DNA of 64,000 nt from Oncomelania hupensis (lineage: Eukaryota > Mollusca > Gastropoda > Littorinimorpha > Pomatiopsidae). Shown in pieces: positions 52,725 through 59,580 of this stretch. The stretch spans positions 1 to 64,000 of the forward strand of contig JBAHVR010000301.1 in assembly GCA_036898135.1 (NCBI GenBank), in the 5' to 3' direction. Each line of letters begins with the position of its first letter. The first letter of the stretch is position 1. A model generated the notes under the pieces. It was given only the letters and a program-made list of their open reading frames with translations, was not told the origin of the DNA and ran no database searches. A program made the translations under genes and the position numbers.

Positions 52725-55701
52725 ATGGGGAGTAGTAGTAGTAGTAGTAGTGATGGGGAGTAGTAGTAGTAGTGATGGGGAGTAGTAGTAGTAGTGATGG
52801 GGAGTAGTGATGGGGAGTAGTAGTAGTAGTAGTAGTGATGGGGAGTAGTAGTGATGGGGAGTAGTAGTAGTAGTGATGGGGAGTAGTGATGGGGAGTAGT
52901 AGTTGTAGTGATGGGAGTAGTAGTAGTGATGGGTAGTAGTAGTAGTAGTGATGGGGAGTAGTAGTAGTAGTGATGGGGAGTAGTAGTAGTGAAGTGGAGT
53001 AGTAGTAGTAGTGGTAGTAGTAGTAGTAGTAGTGGTAGTAGTAGTAGTGATGGGGTAGTAGTAGTAGTGATAGGGAGTAGTAGTAGTGATGTGGAGTAGT
53101 AGTAGTAGTAGTAGTAGTAGTAATAGTAGTAGTAGTAGTAGTAGTAGTAGTGATGGGGAGCAGTAGTAGTACCCCCGTTGGGGTGCCGGAGGTTTCAGTA
53201 TAAATAGTATCCCCACTTTCTGGAAATTTAGTGCTTTAAATTCCCACTGTCGCTGTCTTTCTCATTTGCATTTTCTCATTCCTGCTCTGTTCTATCAATC
53301 TGCTATACTATCTTCTTCTTCGCTAGACCAGTCACCTACCTTTTTTCTTGAAAACTCTTCCGGGGCAAGACTCCTTGTTTGTGTATAAGGTCTGTTGGAT
53401 CAGCTTGGGAATATTGGACGGGTGGTCACTAGGGCTTCCTATGATGTTATTATTTAGCAATGTAGGCATTTTATATGTATATGTTTTGTTGATAATGTTT
53501 GTATCCTATTTTGTTTTTGTAAACAGGGGTTCGATAAATTAGAGTGCAGTCTCAGCGTCCCCTGCGTGGGATGTCTTTATTGTAAAGTGACTAGCTGGTG
53601 GATGGCATTCAGTTTTCCCACTAGGGTTGTTTCAGCAGATCTTTTATGCGGATTGGGGGTTGTCAGGTCCTGATTTGGCTCGGAAGAGTCAGCTGGACCT
53701 AAAGCAACAATTATGTAATGTTATGTAAGTAGTAGTAGTAGTAGTAGTGATGTGGAGTAGTAGTAGTAGTGATGGGAAGTAGTAGTAGTAGTAGTGATGG
53801 GGAGTAGTAGTAGTAGTAGTGATGGGGAGTAGTAGTAGTAGTAGTGATGGGGAGTAGTAGTTGTGATGGGTAGTAGTGAAGTGTAGTAATAATAGTAGTA
53901 GCGATGGCGAGTTGTAGTAGTAGTGATGGGGAGTAGTAGCAGTAGTAGTGATGGGGAGTAGTAGTAGTAGTGATGGGGAGTAATAGTAGTGATGGGGAGT
54001 AGTAGTAGTAGTGATGGGGAGTAGTAGTAGTAGTGATGGGGAGTAGTAGTAGTAGTGATGGGGAGTAGTAGTAGTAGTGATGGGGAGTAGTAGTAGTGAT
54101 GGGGAGTAGTAGTAGTAGTGATGGGGAGTAGTAGTAGTAGTGATGGGGAGTAGTAGTAGTAGTGATGGGGAGTAGTAGTAGTAGTGATGGGGAGTAGTAG
54201 TAGTGATGGGGAGTAGTAGTAGTAGTGATGTAGTAGTAGTGATGGGAGTAGTAGTAGTAGTGATGGGGAGTAGTAGTAGTAGTGATGGGGAGTAGTAGTA
54301 GTAGTGATGGGGAGTAGTAGTAGTGATGGGGAGTAGTAGTAGTAGTAGTGATGGGGAGTAGTAGTAGTAGTGATGGGGAGTAGTAGTAGTAGTGATGGGG
54401 AGTAGTGGTAGTAGTAGGGATGGGGAGTAGTAGTAGTTGTGATGGGGAGTAGTAGTAGTAGTGATGGGGATTAATAGTAGTGATGGGGAGTAGTAGTAGT
54501 AGTAGTGATGGGGAGTAGTAGTAGTAGTGATGGGGAGTAGTAGTAGTAGTAGTAGTGATGGGGAGTAGTAGTAGTAGTAGTATAGTGATGGGGAGTAGTA
54601 GTAGGTGTGATGGGGAGTAGTAGTAGTAGTAGTGATAGGGAGTAGTAGTAGTAGTAGTGATGGTGGTGGTATCAACGATAAGGTACATAGTCTCAGTGTC
54701 CGCTTGAGCTCTACAGCAGGTAAAACAGGTCAACGAGTAAAGATCGAGCCAACAACAACCGGCCACACGGCTGAAAGCTCCCCAACTCATCTTTTACGCA
54801 GACGTTGCAAGAGACCGCTATCTGTGAACGCTCTCCCTCCCTTTCTTCCGTACTCCAACCCACCCCCAGATGATGAAATATTGTTCATCTTCTCAACGGG
54901 AGGACAACCATTATTACCAAAGACGGTAGAACAATAAGACAGACAACTTGAGGCTTATGAGCGATCCCGATATAGAGTACCGTCCTTTGGGGCGTAGGCT
55001 AATAACAATCAACTTTCTCTCACTCTCTCTCTCTCTCTCACTGTATATATACATATGGCCTCTTGGCGCAGTGGATTAGTCGCCGGTTTCCTATGTCGAA
55101 GGTCGCGGGTTCGATTCTTGCAAGGGGCGAACGTATGTGACTTAGTTACGAGACTATTGAGATCACCGAGGGTTTTCTCCGGGCACTCCGGTTTCCTCCC
55201 TCCCTTCAATAATGGTACGGGACGTAGTCAATATAACATTTCAAAAATAAAAATTCGATTTTCTTTCCGTCTTCCAATAGCGATCTCCCTGCCTTTACAC
55301 CACCTGTTTGAGTGATGAACACTACTATTTTATTTATTTATTTATTTATGAATTTATTTAAATTTATTTTATTTCTTTTAAACATTTAAACCATGTTTTG
55401 TACGGTATTGCAATACCATTGGAAACTAAAGAAGAAAAAAAGAGCAACAGTAACAACAACAAGCAGAACAAGAACAAGAGGAACCAAAGGAAAAAGAACA
55501 GAAAAAGACCAAGAACAGGAAGAAGATGAACAACGATACCGTTGCCAGTGGTGTGGTCAGCGTCAGGCCCAGTGTTAGGAGCTGGACCAGTGAACCTGAG
55601 CCAATTGAACCTAGTTTTGAATGGAGTTAAAAGCTGAAGTTGTTGGTTAGTAAATCCACACTGGTCCGCACTGTCAAAATTGCACTGCAAGCTGCTTAGT
55701 G
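25814..55701 (-). CDS. Secreted protein with four MAM domains and a ZP-C domain (gene model, N-terminus missing)
   Basis: Nineteen minus-strand exons join with consistent splice phases. MAM1 is at 55701-47545, MAM2 at 46177-44870, MAM3 at 44243-37196 and MAM4 at 36618-34027. A Thr-rich linker lies at 33579-33489, and a zona-pellucida C-type domain at 29519-25814. A furin-type RRKKR site and about 60 residues follow, then a stop. MAM domains are extracellular adhesion modules. ZP modules polymerise into filaments after cleavage at such a site. No ZP-N half, transmembrane segment or GPI-like tail was found, so it is probably secreted. No first exon or signal peptide was recognised up to 64,000. 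One exon carries a 1-nt frameshift. Confidence 0.85.
26045..26100. repeat. A-run and (TAAA)n microsatellite in MAM-ZP intron
   Basis: Nine to ten A bases followed by about eight TAAA units, just upstream of the terminal exon acceptor. Confidence 0.85.
26218..26345 (-). mobile_element. SINE family B fragment
   Basis: A copy with the shared text gcgctggccgaagcaggatc and aaggcgcatcgtaaaacgcc, truncated relative to 46390-46680. Confidence 0.65.
26374..26492 (-). pseudogene. Degenerate tandem copy of a ZP exon
   Basis: It resembles the ZP exon end at 26534-26620 (aligned text includes tgtacagtgtgcgtgtctgc and ctatgtgacgaag on the minus strand), but has an in-frame stop and an expanded T-run. This is probably an old local duplication of the neighbouring exon. 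Confidence 0.55.
26534..26696 (-). CDS. MAM-ZP gene, ZP-C exon
   Basis: Acceptor tgtttag, donor gtaaag, 163 bp, phase 2 to 0. With the previous exon it reads NGC, then AISPLGVLMMDSKQQG, LLFIRVFKA, and NFELKCTVSLCNSATDFSC. The NGC...FK...L-C-V-L-C...C spacing is the core of the ZP-C subdomain. Confidence 0.82.
26957..27023 (-). CDS. MAM-ZP gene, small ZP-C exon
   Basis: Acceptor ggtttcacag, donor gtaagt, 67 bp, phase 1 to 2. It encodes VKLQQCLLRNYRGQYFTAVSNG: the L-x-L-x-x-C strand and the lead-in to the conserved NGC. Confidence 0.8.
27024..27453. other. MAM-ZP intron, AT-rich
   Basis: No exon or repeat recognised beyond A-rich runs. Confidence 0.5.
27454..27928 (+). mobile_element. Element A, diverged copy
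   Basis: It shares the family text ccccactttctggaaatgta, tagcaatgtatgcattttat, and cagcgtcccctgcgtgggat. Its 3' end is degenerate and runs into an RTE fragment at about 27929. Confidence 0.75.
27929..29066 (+). pseudogene. RTE LINE fragment: RT domain to 3' tail
   Basis: It begins in the RT region (VFVDLKKAFDRVWHAALWAT, then SPTLFN-like and a degenerate catalytic box) and runs to the tail gttacgggataggatagg. Several stops and frameshifts are present. Confidence 0.85.
29401..29519 (-). CDS. MAM-ZP gene, first ZP-C exon
   Basis: Acceptor caccaacag, donor gtatat, 119 bp, phase 2 to 1. It encodes PRITMTATKIGQSRLF and NFVQVLFQLNVPNT. The phases match both neighbours (linker exon at 33489 and ZP exon at 27023), which supports a direct join of linker to ZP-C. 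Domain assignment of this part is by context. Confidence 0.72.
29572..32950 (-). pseudogene. Nearly full-length RTE-type LINE (endonuclease plus RT)
   Basis: The longest RTE copy here. From its 5' end (about 32,950) downward it encodes an apurinic-type endonuclease (GTWNVRTL, GISELHW, VQGDWNSKV, GSDHDLVM) with a frameshift near 32,320. A linker and then RT follow (LKKGKSAGVDNIPA, VFIDFKKAIDRVWH, catalytic FADDID), and then a C-terminal region with RKLRWYGHV and GGRRRGRSKKRW. The 3' end is the reversed (TATCC)n tail at 29572-29597. Stops, a missing start and a small insertion at 30787 disable it. It lies in the intron between the linker and ZP exons. Confidence 0.9.
30787..30847 (+). mobile_element. 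Element A, 3' fragment inside the RTE copy
   Basis: About 60 bp of the element A 3' end with an (AATC)n tail, flanked by the 12-bp duplication tcttcagttatg. This shows element A moves by 5'-truncated retroposition and inserted after the RTE copy. Confidence 0.85.
32951..33488. other. MAM-ZP intron without recognised features
   Basis: AT-rich non-coding sequence. Searched for a ZP-N exon on the minus strand; none was seen. Confidence 0.45.
33489..33579 (-). CDS. MAM-ZP gene, Thr-rich linker exon with tandem acceptors
   Basis: A 91-bp exon (phase 1 to 2) encoding EGTTTVSPEGTTTVSVIVSP, then DGTTTVGPLEP. It is built from imperfect copies of a unit that also carries a splice-acceptor-like tttctccag. 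The acceptors lie at 33579, 24 bp into the exon and 60 bp into it, all in the same phase. Donor gtaagt. It is a likely O-glycosylated spacer. Confidence 0.8.
34027..34132 (-). CDS. MAM-ZP gene, MAM4 exon 4
   Basis: Acceptor catttcag, donor gtacag, 106 bp, phase 0 to 1. It encodes LLFEARRV, GNIAIDNIDV and NGNC, the conserved C-terminal end of a MAM domain. Confidence 0.85.
34133..34976. repeat. MAM-ZP intron with (ATACT)n array
   Basis: The ATACT pentamer is repeated about 20 times at 34317-34425. The rest is AT-rich and non-coding. Confidence 0.85.
34977..35113 (-). CDS. MAM-ZP gene, MAM4 exon 3
   Basis: Acceptor tgttccag, donor gtatct, 137 bp, phase 1 to 0. It encodes QNVGWLRVLTKND and GQSWKTVKIPIQL, the central beta-sandwich strands of MAM. 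Confidence 0.83.
35480..35599 (-). CDS. MAM-ZP gene, MAM4 exon 2
   Basis: Acceptor gctgtacag, donor gtaagg, 120 bp, phase 1 to 1. It encodes SYLWFQWTPKSDDE and QQLCLSFSYHMH. The CL-F-YHM motif is diagnostic of MAM. Confidence 0.85.
35862..36396 (-). mobile_element. Element A, nearly complete copy
   Basis: In reverse, it runs from a TACAT-type tail (35850-35864) through the conserved 3' end to the cccccggcaccccaacggg 5' end. It lies in the intron between MAM4 exons 1 and 2. Confidence 0.85.
36481..36618 (-). CDS. MAM-ZP gene, MAM4 exon 1
   Basis: Acceptor cctgcttag, donor gtaggc, 138 bp, phase 1 to 1. It encodes ADCGFDGDMCGYTNLQGW, the C-x-F-D-x-x-x-CGYTN start of a MAM domain. Confidence 0.87.
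36619..37195. other. MAM-ZP intron, AT-rich
   Basis: No repeat family or exon recognised apart from short A/T runs. Confidence 0.5.
37196..37286 (-). CDS. MAM-ZP gene, MAM3 exon 4
   Basis: Acceptor atattaaag, donor gtatgt, 91 bp, phase 0 to 1. It encodes VYIKASKEPTTSVSVYFDSV and AGSC, the end of MAM3. Confidence 0.78.
37560..37905. repeat. (TG)n/(GAGA)n and (TAG)n microsatellites
   Basis: Alternating GT and GAGAGG runs (37560-37665), then about 65 TAG/CAG units (37704-37902). The poly-Ser and poly-Val ORFs across this stretch are artefacts. Confidence 0.9.
37978..38068 (-). CDS. MAM-ZP gene, MAM3 exon 3
   Basis: Acceptor ttcctacag, donor gtatgt, 91 bp, phase 2 to 0. It encodes VVVFSTNIQYPDDWVYTEFT, a MAM central strand. 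Confidence 0.8.
38360..38640 (+). repeat. Telomere-like-repeat-bearing dispersed element, copy 1
   Basis: It contains degenerate CCCTAA runs (38392-38455), then acgtcaaaataacg, then a long (CA)n tract (38548-38625). It shares this order with copies at 59580-60118 and 60175-60430. Confidence 0.75.
38641..39588. other. MAM-ZP intron, unassigned sequence
   Basis: About 0.95 kb with no recognised gene. It may be part of an older LTR-type insertion together with 40584-40815, but I could not define ends. Confidence 0.35.
39589..40583 (-). mobile_element. Non-autonomous hAT-like element with BED-type zinc-finger ORF
   Basis: Terminal inverted repeats CAGGGTGGGGAAC and GTTCCCCACCCTG bound a 995-bp element. 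The 6-bp attctt lies at both flanks, one base off a clean 8-bp duplication. It contains a GC-rich stretch of repeated ccccgg/gggccc words (39610-39710) and a (CA)n run (39890-39927). Confidence 0.7.
39990..40306 (-). CDS. BED-type zinc-finger fragment of a hAT-like transposase
   Basis: It encodes NKWKWEWI, IGDYFRKIDRSG, then ARCIFCNKELSYANRGLS and LVEHMLTKMHQHV. This is a C-x2-C...H-x4/5-H finger preceded by the KWKW motif found at the N-terminus of ZBED/hAT-like proteins. No transposase core follows within the element, so it codes at most for a DNA-binding fragment. Confidence 0.65.
40584..41223. other. MAM-ZP intron, unassigned
   Basis: Non-coding, with no clear repeat. Confidence 0.4.
41224..41407 (-). 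CDS. MAM-ZP gene, MAM3 exon 2
   Basis: Acceptor ttgttccag, donor gtaagt, 184 bp, phase 1 to 2. It encodes PYMMYEADSNTTENQAILMS and AWCMSFWLNTE, typical mid-MAM sequence. Confidence 0.85.
41495..41614. repeat. (AAT/AAC)n microsatellite
   Basis: About 38 trinucleotide units, into or beside which an RTE copy is placed. Confidence 0.9.
41614..42402 (-). pseudogene. RTE LINE 3' fragment with short inverted end
   Basis: The reversed tail cctatcctatccc at 41615 leads through the C-terminal region up to the RT palm region near 42380. The last about 20 bp (42383-42402) are the same family in opposite orientation (gttttgcggatgac). A trinucleotide array follows directly. Confidence 0.85.
42403..42534. 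repeat. (ATA)n-(AGA)n microsatellite
   Basis: About 15 ATA units followed by about 28 AGA/AGACGA units. The poly-Arg and poly-Leu ORFs are artefacts. Confidence 0.9.
42731..42903. repeat. Tandem duplication, two units of about 86 bp
   Basis: 42731-42817 and 42818-42903 share most positions, including tgtaatcccacttctatagg at the unit end. Confidence 0.85.
42981..43579 (+). mobile_element. Solo LTR related to the gypsy-type element
   Basis: A 599-bp diverged relative of the LTRs at 3169 and 8926, with the same TGTTACG start and GTAACA end, flanked by the 5-bp duplication aaagc (42976-42980 and 43580-43584). No internal region is present, so LTR-LTR recombination is likely. Confidence 0.9.
43580..44129. 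other. MAM-ZP intron, no recognised exon
   Basis: Includes a degenerate GACG/GACA-rich stretch (43970-44030). Confidence 0.45.
44130..44243 (-). CDS. MAM-ZP gene, MAM3 exon 1
   Basis: Acceptor ttttccag, donor gtaatt, 114 bp, phase 1 to 1. It encodes PPVECNFDDSMCQWTNY and GIWRRSPPF, the MAM start. Confidence 0.85.
44870..44951 (-). CDS. MAM-ZP gene, MAM2 exon 3
   Basis: Acceptor gtgttgcag, donor gtaagt, 82 bp, phase 0 to 1. It encodes IIFEAARGPEADSAVGIDEV, then LLPHEC, the MAM end. Confidence 0.87.
45165..45421 (-). CDS. MAM-ZP gene, MAM2 exon 2
   Basis: Acceptor tggtgcag, donor gtagct, 257 bp, phase 1 to 0. It encodes HFMCVGEYVPNAT, CLTFHYVMTGSTVGTLSVYV and NWTFVKVDVKTPYPFQ. Confidence 0.87.
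45422..46084. other. MAM-ZP intron with CAA and GAA-rich runs
   Basis: Low-complexity (GAA/CAA)n at 45728-45890. The Leu- and Ser-rich minus-strand ORF here is an artefact. Confidence 0.65.
46085..46177 (-). CDS. MAM-ZP gene, MAM2 exon 1
   Basis: Acceptor tatggaacag, donor gtaacc, 93 bp, phase 1 to 1. It encodes SVNCSFSDPLLCGYTSEPGN and GWTRSLTS. An alternative donor (gtaact) lies 13 bp downstream, but only the chosen one keeps phase with the next exon. Confidence 0.8.
46390..46680 (-). mobile_element. SINE family B copy
   Basis: The longest body copy of family B here, sharing cctttgggcgcatagtctga, gacatgagcgtcaggat and gtttatactctca with 13318-13830. The tRNA-like head is missing. Confidence 0.7.
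46705..46837. repeat. (TAG)n/(TAA)n microsatellite
   Basis: About 42 TAG or TAA units. Confidence 0.9.
47395..47530. repeat. (AG)n and (ACAG)n microsatellites
   Basis: About 28 AG units, then about 8 ACAG units, immediately beside the MAM1 exon end at 47545. Confidence 0.9.
47545..47635 (-). CDS. MAM-ZP gene, MAM1 exon 3
   Basis: Acceptor tctctcgcag, donor gtcaga (weak), 91 bp, phase 0 to 1. It encodes IVFDGTIGKGAYGDIAIDDF and SSHPC, the MAM end. Confidence 0.87.
47650..47780. repeat. (CAT)n microsatellite
   Basis: About 20 CAT units followed by CAG/CAT mixture. Confidence 0.85.
48099..48377 (-). pseudogene. MAM-ZP gene, MAM1 exon 2, with 1-nt frameshift
   Basis: Acceptor gtttgagcag, donor gtgacg, 279 bp. 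One frame encodes HYMYIESSPPRTEG and CLSFWYHMKGGSNY. Past 48237-48243 the MAM sequence continues in another frame (TLKVSVLQDRPVTLWS and WQKFSIDLL). Removing one base keeps both splice phases (1 to 0). It is either a null mutation or an assembly error. Confidence 0.85.
48480..53170. repeat. (TAG)n-TGATGGGGAG minisatellite, main block
   Basis: About 4.7 kb of irregular units: three to ten TAG triplets, then tgatggggag. It lies in the intron between MAM1 exons 1 and 2. It generates long open frames on the minus strand (TTTTPHHYYYY-type repeats) that are not genes. Confidence 0.95.
53171..53715 (+). mobile_element. Element A, full-length copy inside the minisatellite
   Basis: It runs from acccccgttggggtgccgg, through a gtataaatag box and the conserved body, to ctggacctaaagcaaca, with a short ATGTTATGTAA-type tail. 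The satellite continues on both sides. Confidence 0.9.
53716..54668. repeat. (TAG)n-TGATGGGGAG minisatellite, second block
   Basis: The same unit types as 48480-53170, more regular here (mostly 22- to 25-bp units). Confidence 0.95.
55054..55265 (+). mobile_element. tRNA-derived SINE (family C)
   Basis: The head gcctcttggcgcagtgg...gggttcgattc...aaggggc can pair as a 7-bp acceptor stem, and it has A- and B-box-like motifs. The body contains gttttctccgggcactccgg, a motif common in mollusc SINEs by recall. The anticodon arm does not pair well, so I call it a SINE rather than a tRNA gene. Confidence 0.7.
55540..55701 (-). CDS. MAM-ZP gene, MAM1 exon 1 (most 5' exon found)
   Basis: Acceptor gacgttgcag, donor gtatcg, 162 bp, phase 1 to 1. 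It encodes LQCNFDSADQCGFTN, FNWLRFTGPAPNTGP and DADHTTGNG, a textbook MAM start. The acceptor shows that at least one more 5' exon exists. Confidence 0.9.
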
Positions 55702-56739
55702 CTGCAACGTCACAATTTAACAATTAAAATAATGCAGTAATCATCTTCCGGAGCAGTATCATCATCATCAGCAGCAGCAGCTGCAGCAATCATCATCAAT
55801 CACACCACCACCACCATTACCCCCAACACCATCCCCATAATCATCATCATCATCCCTCTCTCATCTTTCTCCTTCTTTCTCCTCCTCTTCATCATCGAAC
55901 AATCAAAAAACTCAGTTCAATATCGTCGAACAGTTCTTCCAGCTAGTAACTGCGCTATATAAAAACTAGAAGAGCAAAGCCCATATGACTCACAAGCACC
56001 TCATGGAACTTGCAATATTTATCATGAAAATGGCTGCCCCGAAAGAAAAAAACCCAAAATGAAAGAGTGGCATTAAAACGCAAAGTAATACCGACTTTGA
56101 TCTTTCTATGCTCTTGACTTCGAGATGACAATGACCTCAGCTCCAAACTCACTCATGTAATATTAAATAAACTACACCAAAAGTTATATTATGCCCCCGC
56201 CCCCCCCCCCCCCCCCCCCCCCACCAAAAAAAAAAGTTGTAACCTTGAGATGACCTTGACTTTCAGTGACCTTGACCATCAAGTGACCTCTCATGTTAAT
56301 GTATGATCAAATAACCCAATGTTGTTGCATACTATGGGTTAAATAGACATTGTACGGTGACCTATTTTGTGTAAGTTTTTGTAAGGCCTAAAAATACCTT
56401 GACTTCAAGATCAACGCAAAAATGGAACATATGAGATCAATCTATCTATCATCTCTAAATACAACAAGTTTGAACTTTATATCTCTCATTTTTAGGGTCA
56501 AGGTCACTTCAAAGTACCTATACTAACCTATTTTGGACAGCTACAGTGACCTTGACCTTGGTTGACCAAATGTACATAGGAAGAGTATCTCATTGATATC
56601 TATTATGTATTAAAAAAAACAACATAAATTCAATATTAATAATTTAGCACGAAACAGTTTTGGAGGAGTGGGAGGGGGTTGGGGGTGAGTAAGGGGGGGA
56701 CGAGTACACAGACTTACCTTGCTATGCATGTGCTACTTC
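55702..56739. other. Non-coding; CAT/CAG runs, poly(C) and TGACCTTGA-rich repeat
   Basis: Contains CAT/CAC runs (55758-55855), a 33-base C-run (56190-56222), and 56240-56575 with several tgaccttgac-like words in both orientations. No upstream exon for the MAM-ZP gene was recognised. Confidence 0.55.
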
Positions 56740-56742
56740 CAC

Positions 56743-56925
56743 CTATCCTATCCTATTCTATCCCGTAACTCGGAGGTCGTAAGTGCACCACAGATGAACC
56801 AGCGCACTTCATCTTTCCCTGTCCTCAGCAACCCTCATGGCCTCGCTCAGTGTCAAACCAGTCCATTCTTGAATGTTGTCCTCCCACCTCTTTTTCGGTC
56901 TCCCTCTTCTTCTACTTCCACACTA
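56743..56925 (-). pseudogene. RTE LINE 3' fragment
   Basis: The reversed tail cctatcctattctatcccg is followed by about 160 bp of the RTE C-terminal region, then truncation. Confidence 0.85.
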
Positions 56926-57104
56926 CCGAGATTTCGTTTCGTTTTGTGGGTACGAATGGACACACGATGCTGCTAGCCCTCAATGCCAAAATTATAAAAC
57001 ATTCGCTCACGTTTCATAATTAAAAAACAACCGGCACTGTAGCCATTACCGTTACTGCTGCCATCACAGAGAACCAAAGCTACCACAATCAAGAGGACTA
57101 ATAC

Positions 57105-57411
57105 ATTACATTACATTACATTACATGATTATTGTTTTAGGTCCAGCGGACTCTTCCGAGCCAAATCAGGACCGGACAACCCCCGATCCGCATAAAAGAT
57201 CTGCTGAAACAACCCTAGTGGTAAAACTGAAAGCTCTCCAACAGCCAGTCACTTTACAATAAAGACATCCCACGCAGGGGACGCTGAAGCTGTACTCTAA
57301 TTTATCGAACACCCGTTTACAAAAACAAAATAAAATACAAACATCATTATAAATTATCAACAAAACACATACATATAAAATGCCTACATTGCTAAATAAT
57401 AACATCATAGT
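57105..57411 (-). mobile_element. Element A, 3' half (copy interrupted by 58 kb-region insertion)
   Basis: It starts with a (TACAT)n tail (57100-57127), then the conserved 3' end in reverse, and stops in the middle of the family sequence at gctaaataataacatcata. The missing other half lies at 58989-59271. Confidence 0.85.
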
Positions 57412-57467
57412 GTAGTGGTGTTGGTGTTTAGCAGAGAAGATAAAGTGGTGGAGGCTAGGGTAATGAA

Positions 57468-57567
<100 letters not shown>

Positions 57568-57589
57568 CAACGCCAGTTCGTTGATGACC

Positions 57590-57948
57590 GTTGAAAAGTG
57601 TTACTCTCGAAGTGCATCATACTAAGAGAGCACAACAGGCCATGCTCGTGGAGCGAACAGCTACATTTTGCACTGTGCTGTGTGTTCTGCTCTTTCTCCC
57701 GTTTTCTTGTTCTCTTTCTGCATGCTCCAGCTCTCTGTGTTTTGCTCTGCTGGGCCGAGTAACTGTAGATTATAGTCACACGGCACCGAAGCATATAGGC
57801 GACTACCGGTCACATTATTCTGACACCAGCGAACCAGTTGAAGGTAAGGGGAAAATAATATGGTCACACATTGTCCAATCCGGGATTCGAACCAGGTACC
57901 TTTCGGTTACTAGTAAGACGCTCAACCAACTGAGCTACCCGGCCCGGT
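57590..57948 (-). mobile_element. tRNA-derived SINE (family D)
   Basis: On the minus strand the head reads ccgggtagctcagttggttg...ctggttcgaatcccgg, with clear A- and B-box motifs. A body containing gtcgcctatatgcttcggtg follows, and then the (GA)n tail. The anticodon arm is imperfect. Confidence 0.7.
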
Positions 57949-58988
57949 AGGTAGGTAGATTAAAGTCCCGCGTCACATTAGCGAATAGGGGACTGAGAGA
58001 GGGGGGGGGGGGGGAATCGGGAGTGTCTTCCTGTGCCGAGTTGTGTGTGCTGCTTTTATTTAGGACCGCCAGCCGCAGCGACAGTGCCGCTTACGCCTGC
58101 CGCGCGCGTCACAAAATGTTTGCTCTCGCAGTAATTTGTTTAAGTCATTAATCTTTATTTTACATATACTGCCTGAAACACTAACGAATACTATACAAAT
58201 TATATATCGGTGGAAACGCGAAAATACGACCTTTCTACTGATATAAAAATATCGGACCTATCTGCTACGAAATAAAAATAATACGCAATTTAAGAGGGAG
58301 TTGGCTGCTGCTCTTAATTTCACAACTCTAAACTCATACTAACTCTTTAATTTAATACAATTATAAATAATAATAAAAATGACAAAGAAAGAACAACGTC
58401 TCCCCTTTCCAACGATATACAATATGACATGGTTACTATTATGGGTTCCGACTATGAGGGACTAAACTAGAAAGCACCCAACACAACAACAATATTTACA
58501 TCTAACCTTTCCTCTGTTTCTCTTTCGATGTATGTCCCTATAAACCTAATATTTAATTTAAGTATTTACTATTAGAGAAGGAACTAAGGCATTGGAAAAT
58601 ATCACACTTAAGGTGTTACAGTGGAAAATCTTTGCTATCACCATCATCGACAATTATGTTCTTATCATGTGTTAATCTACAAGGTGGGAAGAGCGTTACG
58701 ACCGGCCAGCTCGTATCAGCGGTCATACCACAGCGCGGTGTCTTTACCACTGTGATAGGCATTGCGCTATTCTAAACATGCGCTCTAATTTAAAACTGCT
58801 ACCTAAATCACAAATAAAGTTTATATATTCTGATAGAGAATTTAATGCTTCGTCTAACGATTATATGCTTTAAGGGATCTGAAAAATATATATCAAATTG
58901 TTGCTTACAGCTACTTTAAACATAACAGAGAACAGAGTAAGGCCTACATATCGTAATGGTCAGAAATTCTTCATAGCCCGCCCGGCTA

Positions 58989-59271
58989 CAATAGGAAGCC
59001 CTAGTGACCACCTGGCAGAAAGCATTTAATATTCCCAAGCTGATCCAACAGACCTCATACACAAACAAGGAATCTTGTCCCGGAAGAGTTTTCAAGAAAA
59101 AAGGTAGATGACTGGTCTAGCGAAGAAGAAGATAGTATAGCAGATCGATAGAACAGAGCAGGAATGAGAAAGAGCAAATGAGAAAGACAGCGACAGTGGG
59201 AATGTAAAGCACTAAATTTGCAGAAAGTGGGGATACTATTTATACTGAAACCCCCGGCATCCCAACGGTGG
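58989..59271 (-). mobile_element. Element A, 5' half of the interrupted copy
   Basis: It continues the family sequence from ggaagccctagtgaccacct to gaaacccccggcatcccaac, where 57411 left off. Confidence 0.85.
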
Positions 59272-59399
59272 TAACTAATACGGATACGAATTAATTTATT
59301 GTTCTCGTCATGGTACACAAGGATATTTATCTTGCAATGAGCAACAGAGGCATGAAATACAATATAAAATAAACTTTAAAATATTAATCATTATTATTT

Positions 59400-59580
59400 C
59401 TAACTTCCTTTCACACGTGTCACTTTGGCGACACACACTCACAAACACACACACACTCTCTCTCTCTCGAACGCGCACACACACACGCCCACACACACAC
59501 ACACACCACAAACACACATTTTTGTAGAAACAACGTTGTGATGACTGTCGTGAAACTCTACATACATTATTTTTGACACA
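59400..59580. repeat. (CA)n and CACACGC low-complexity stretch
   Basis: Imperfect CA and CT runs at 59430-59518, adjoining the telomere-like repeat family. Confidence 0.8.

Noticed and set aside
51675..53216. 513-codon minus-strand ORF rich in Thr, Tyr, His, Leu
   Set aside because: It is the (TAG)n-TGATGGGG minisatellite read in one frame. There are no domains or splice logic, and similar ORFs occur in other frames of the same array (53689-54790).
55054..55126. Possible tRNA gene
   Set aside because: The acceptor and T-arm pair, but the anticodon stem does not, and a SINE-type body with a conserved mollusc-like motif follows directly.
57880..57948. Possible tRNA gene on the minus strand
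   Set aside because: Good A- and B-boxes but no proper anticodon arm, and it continues into a SINE body.
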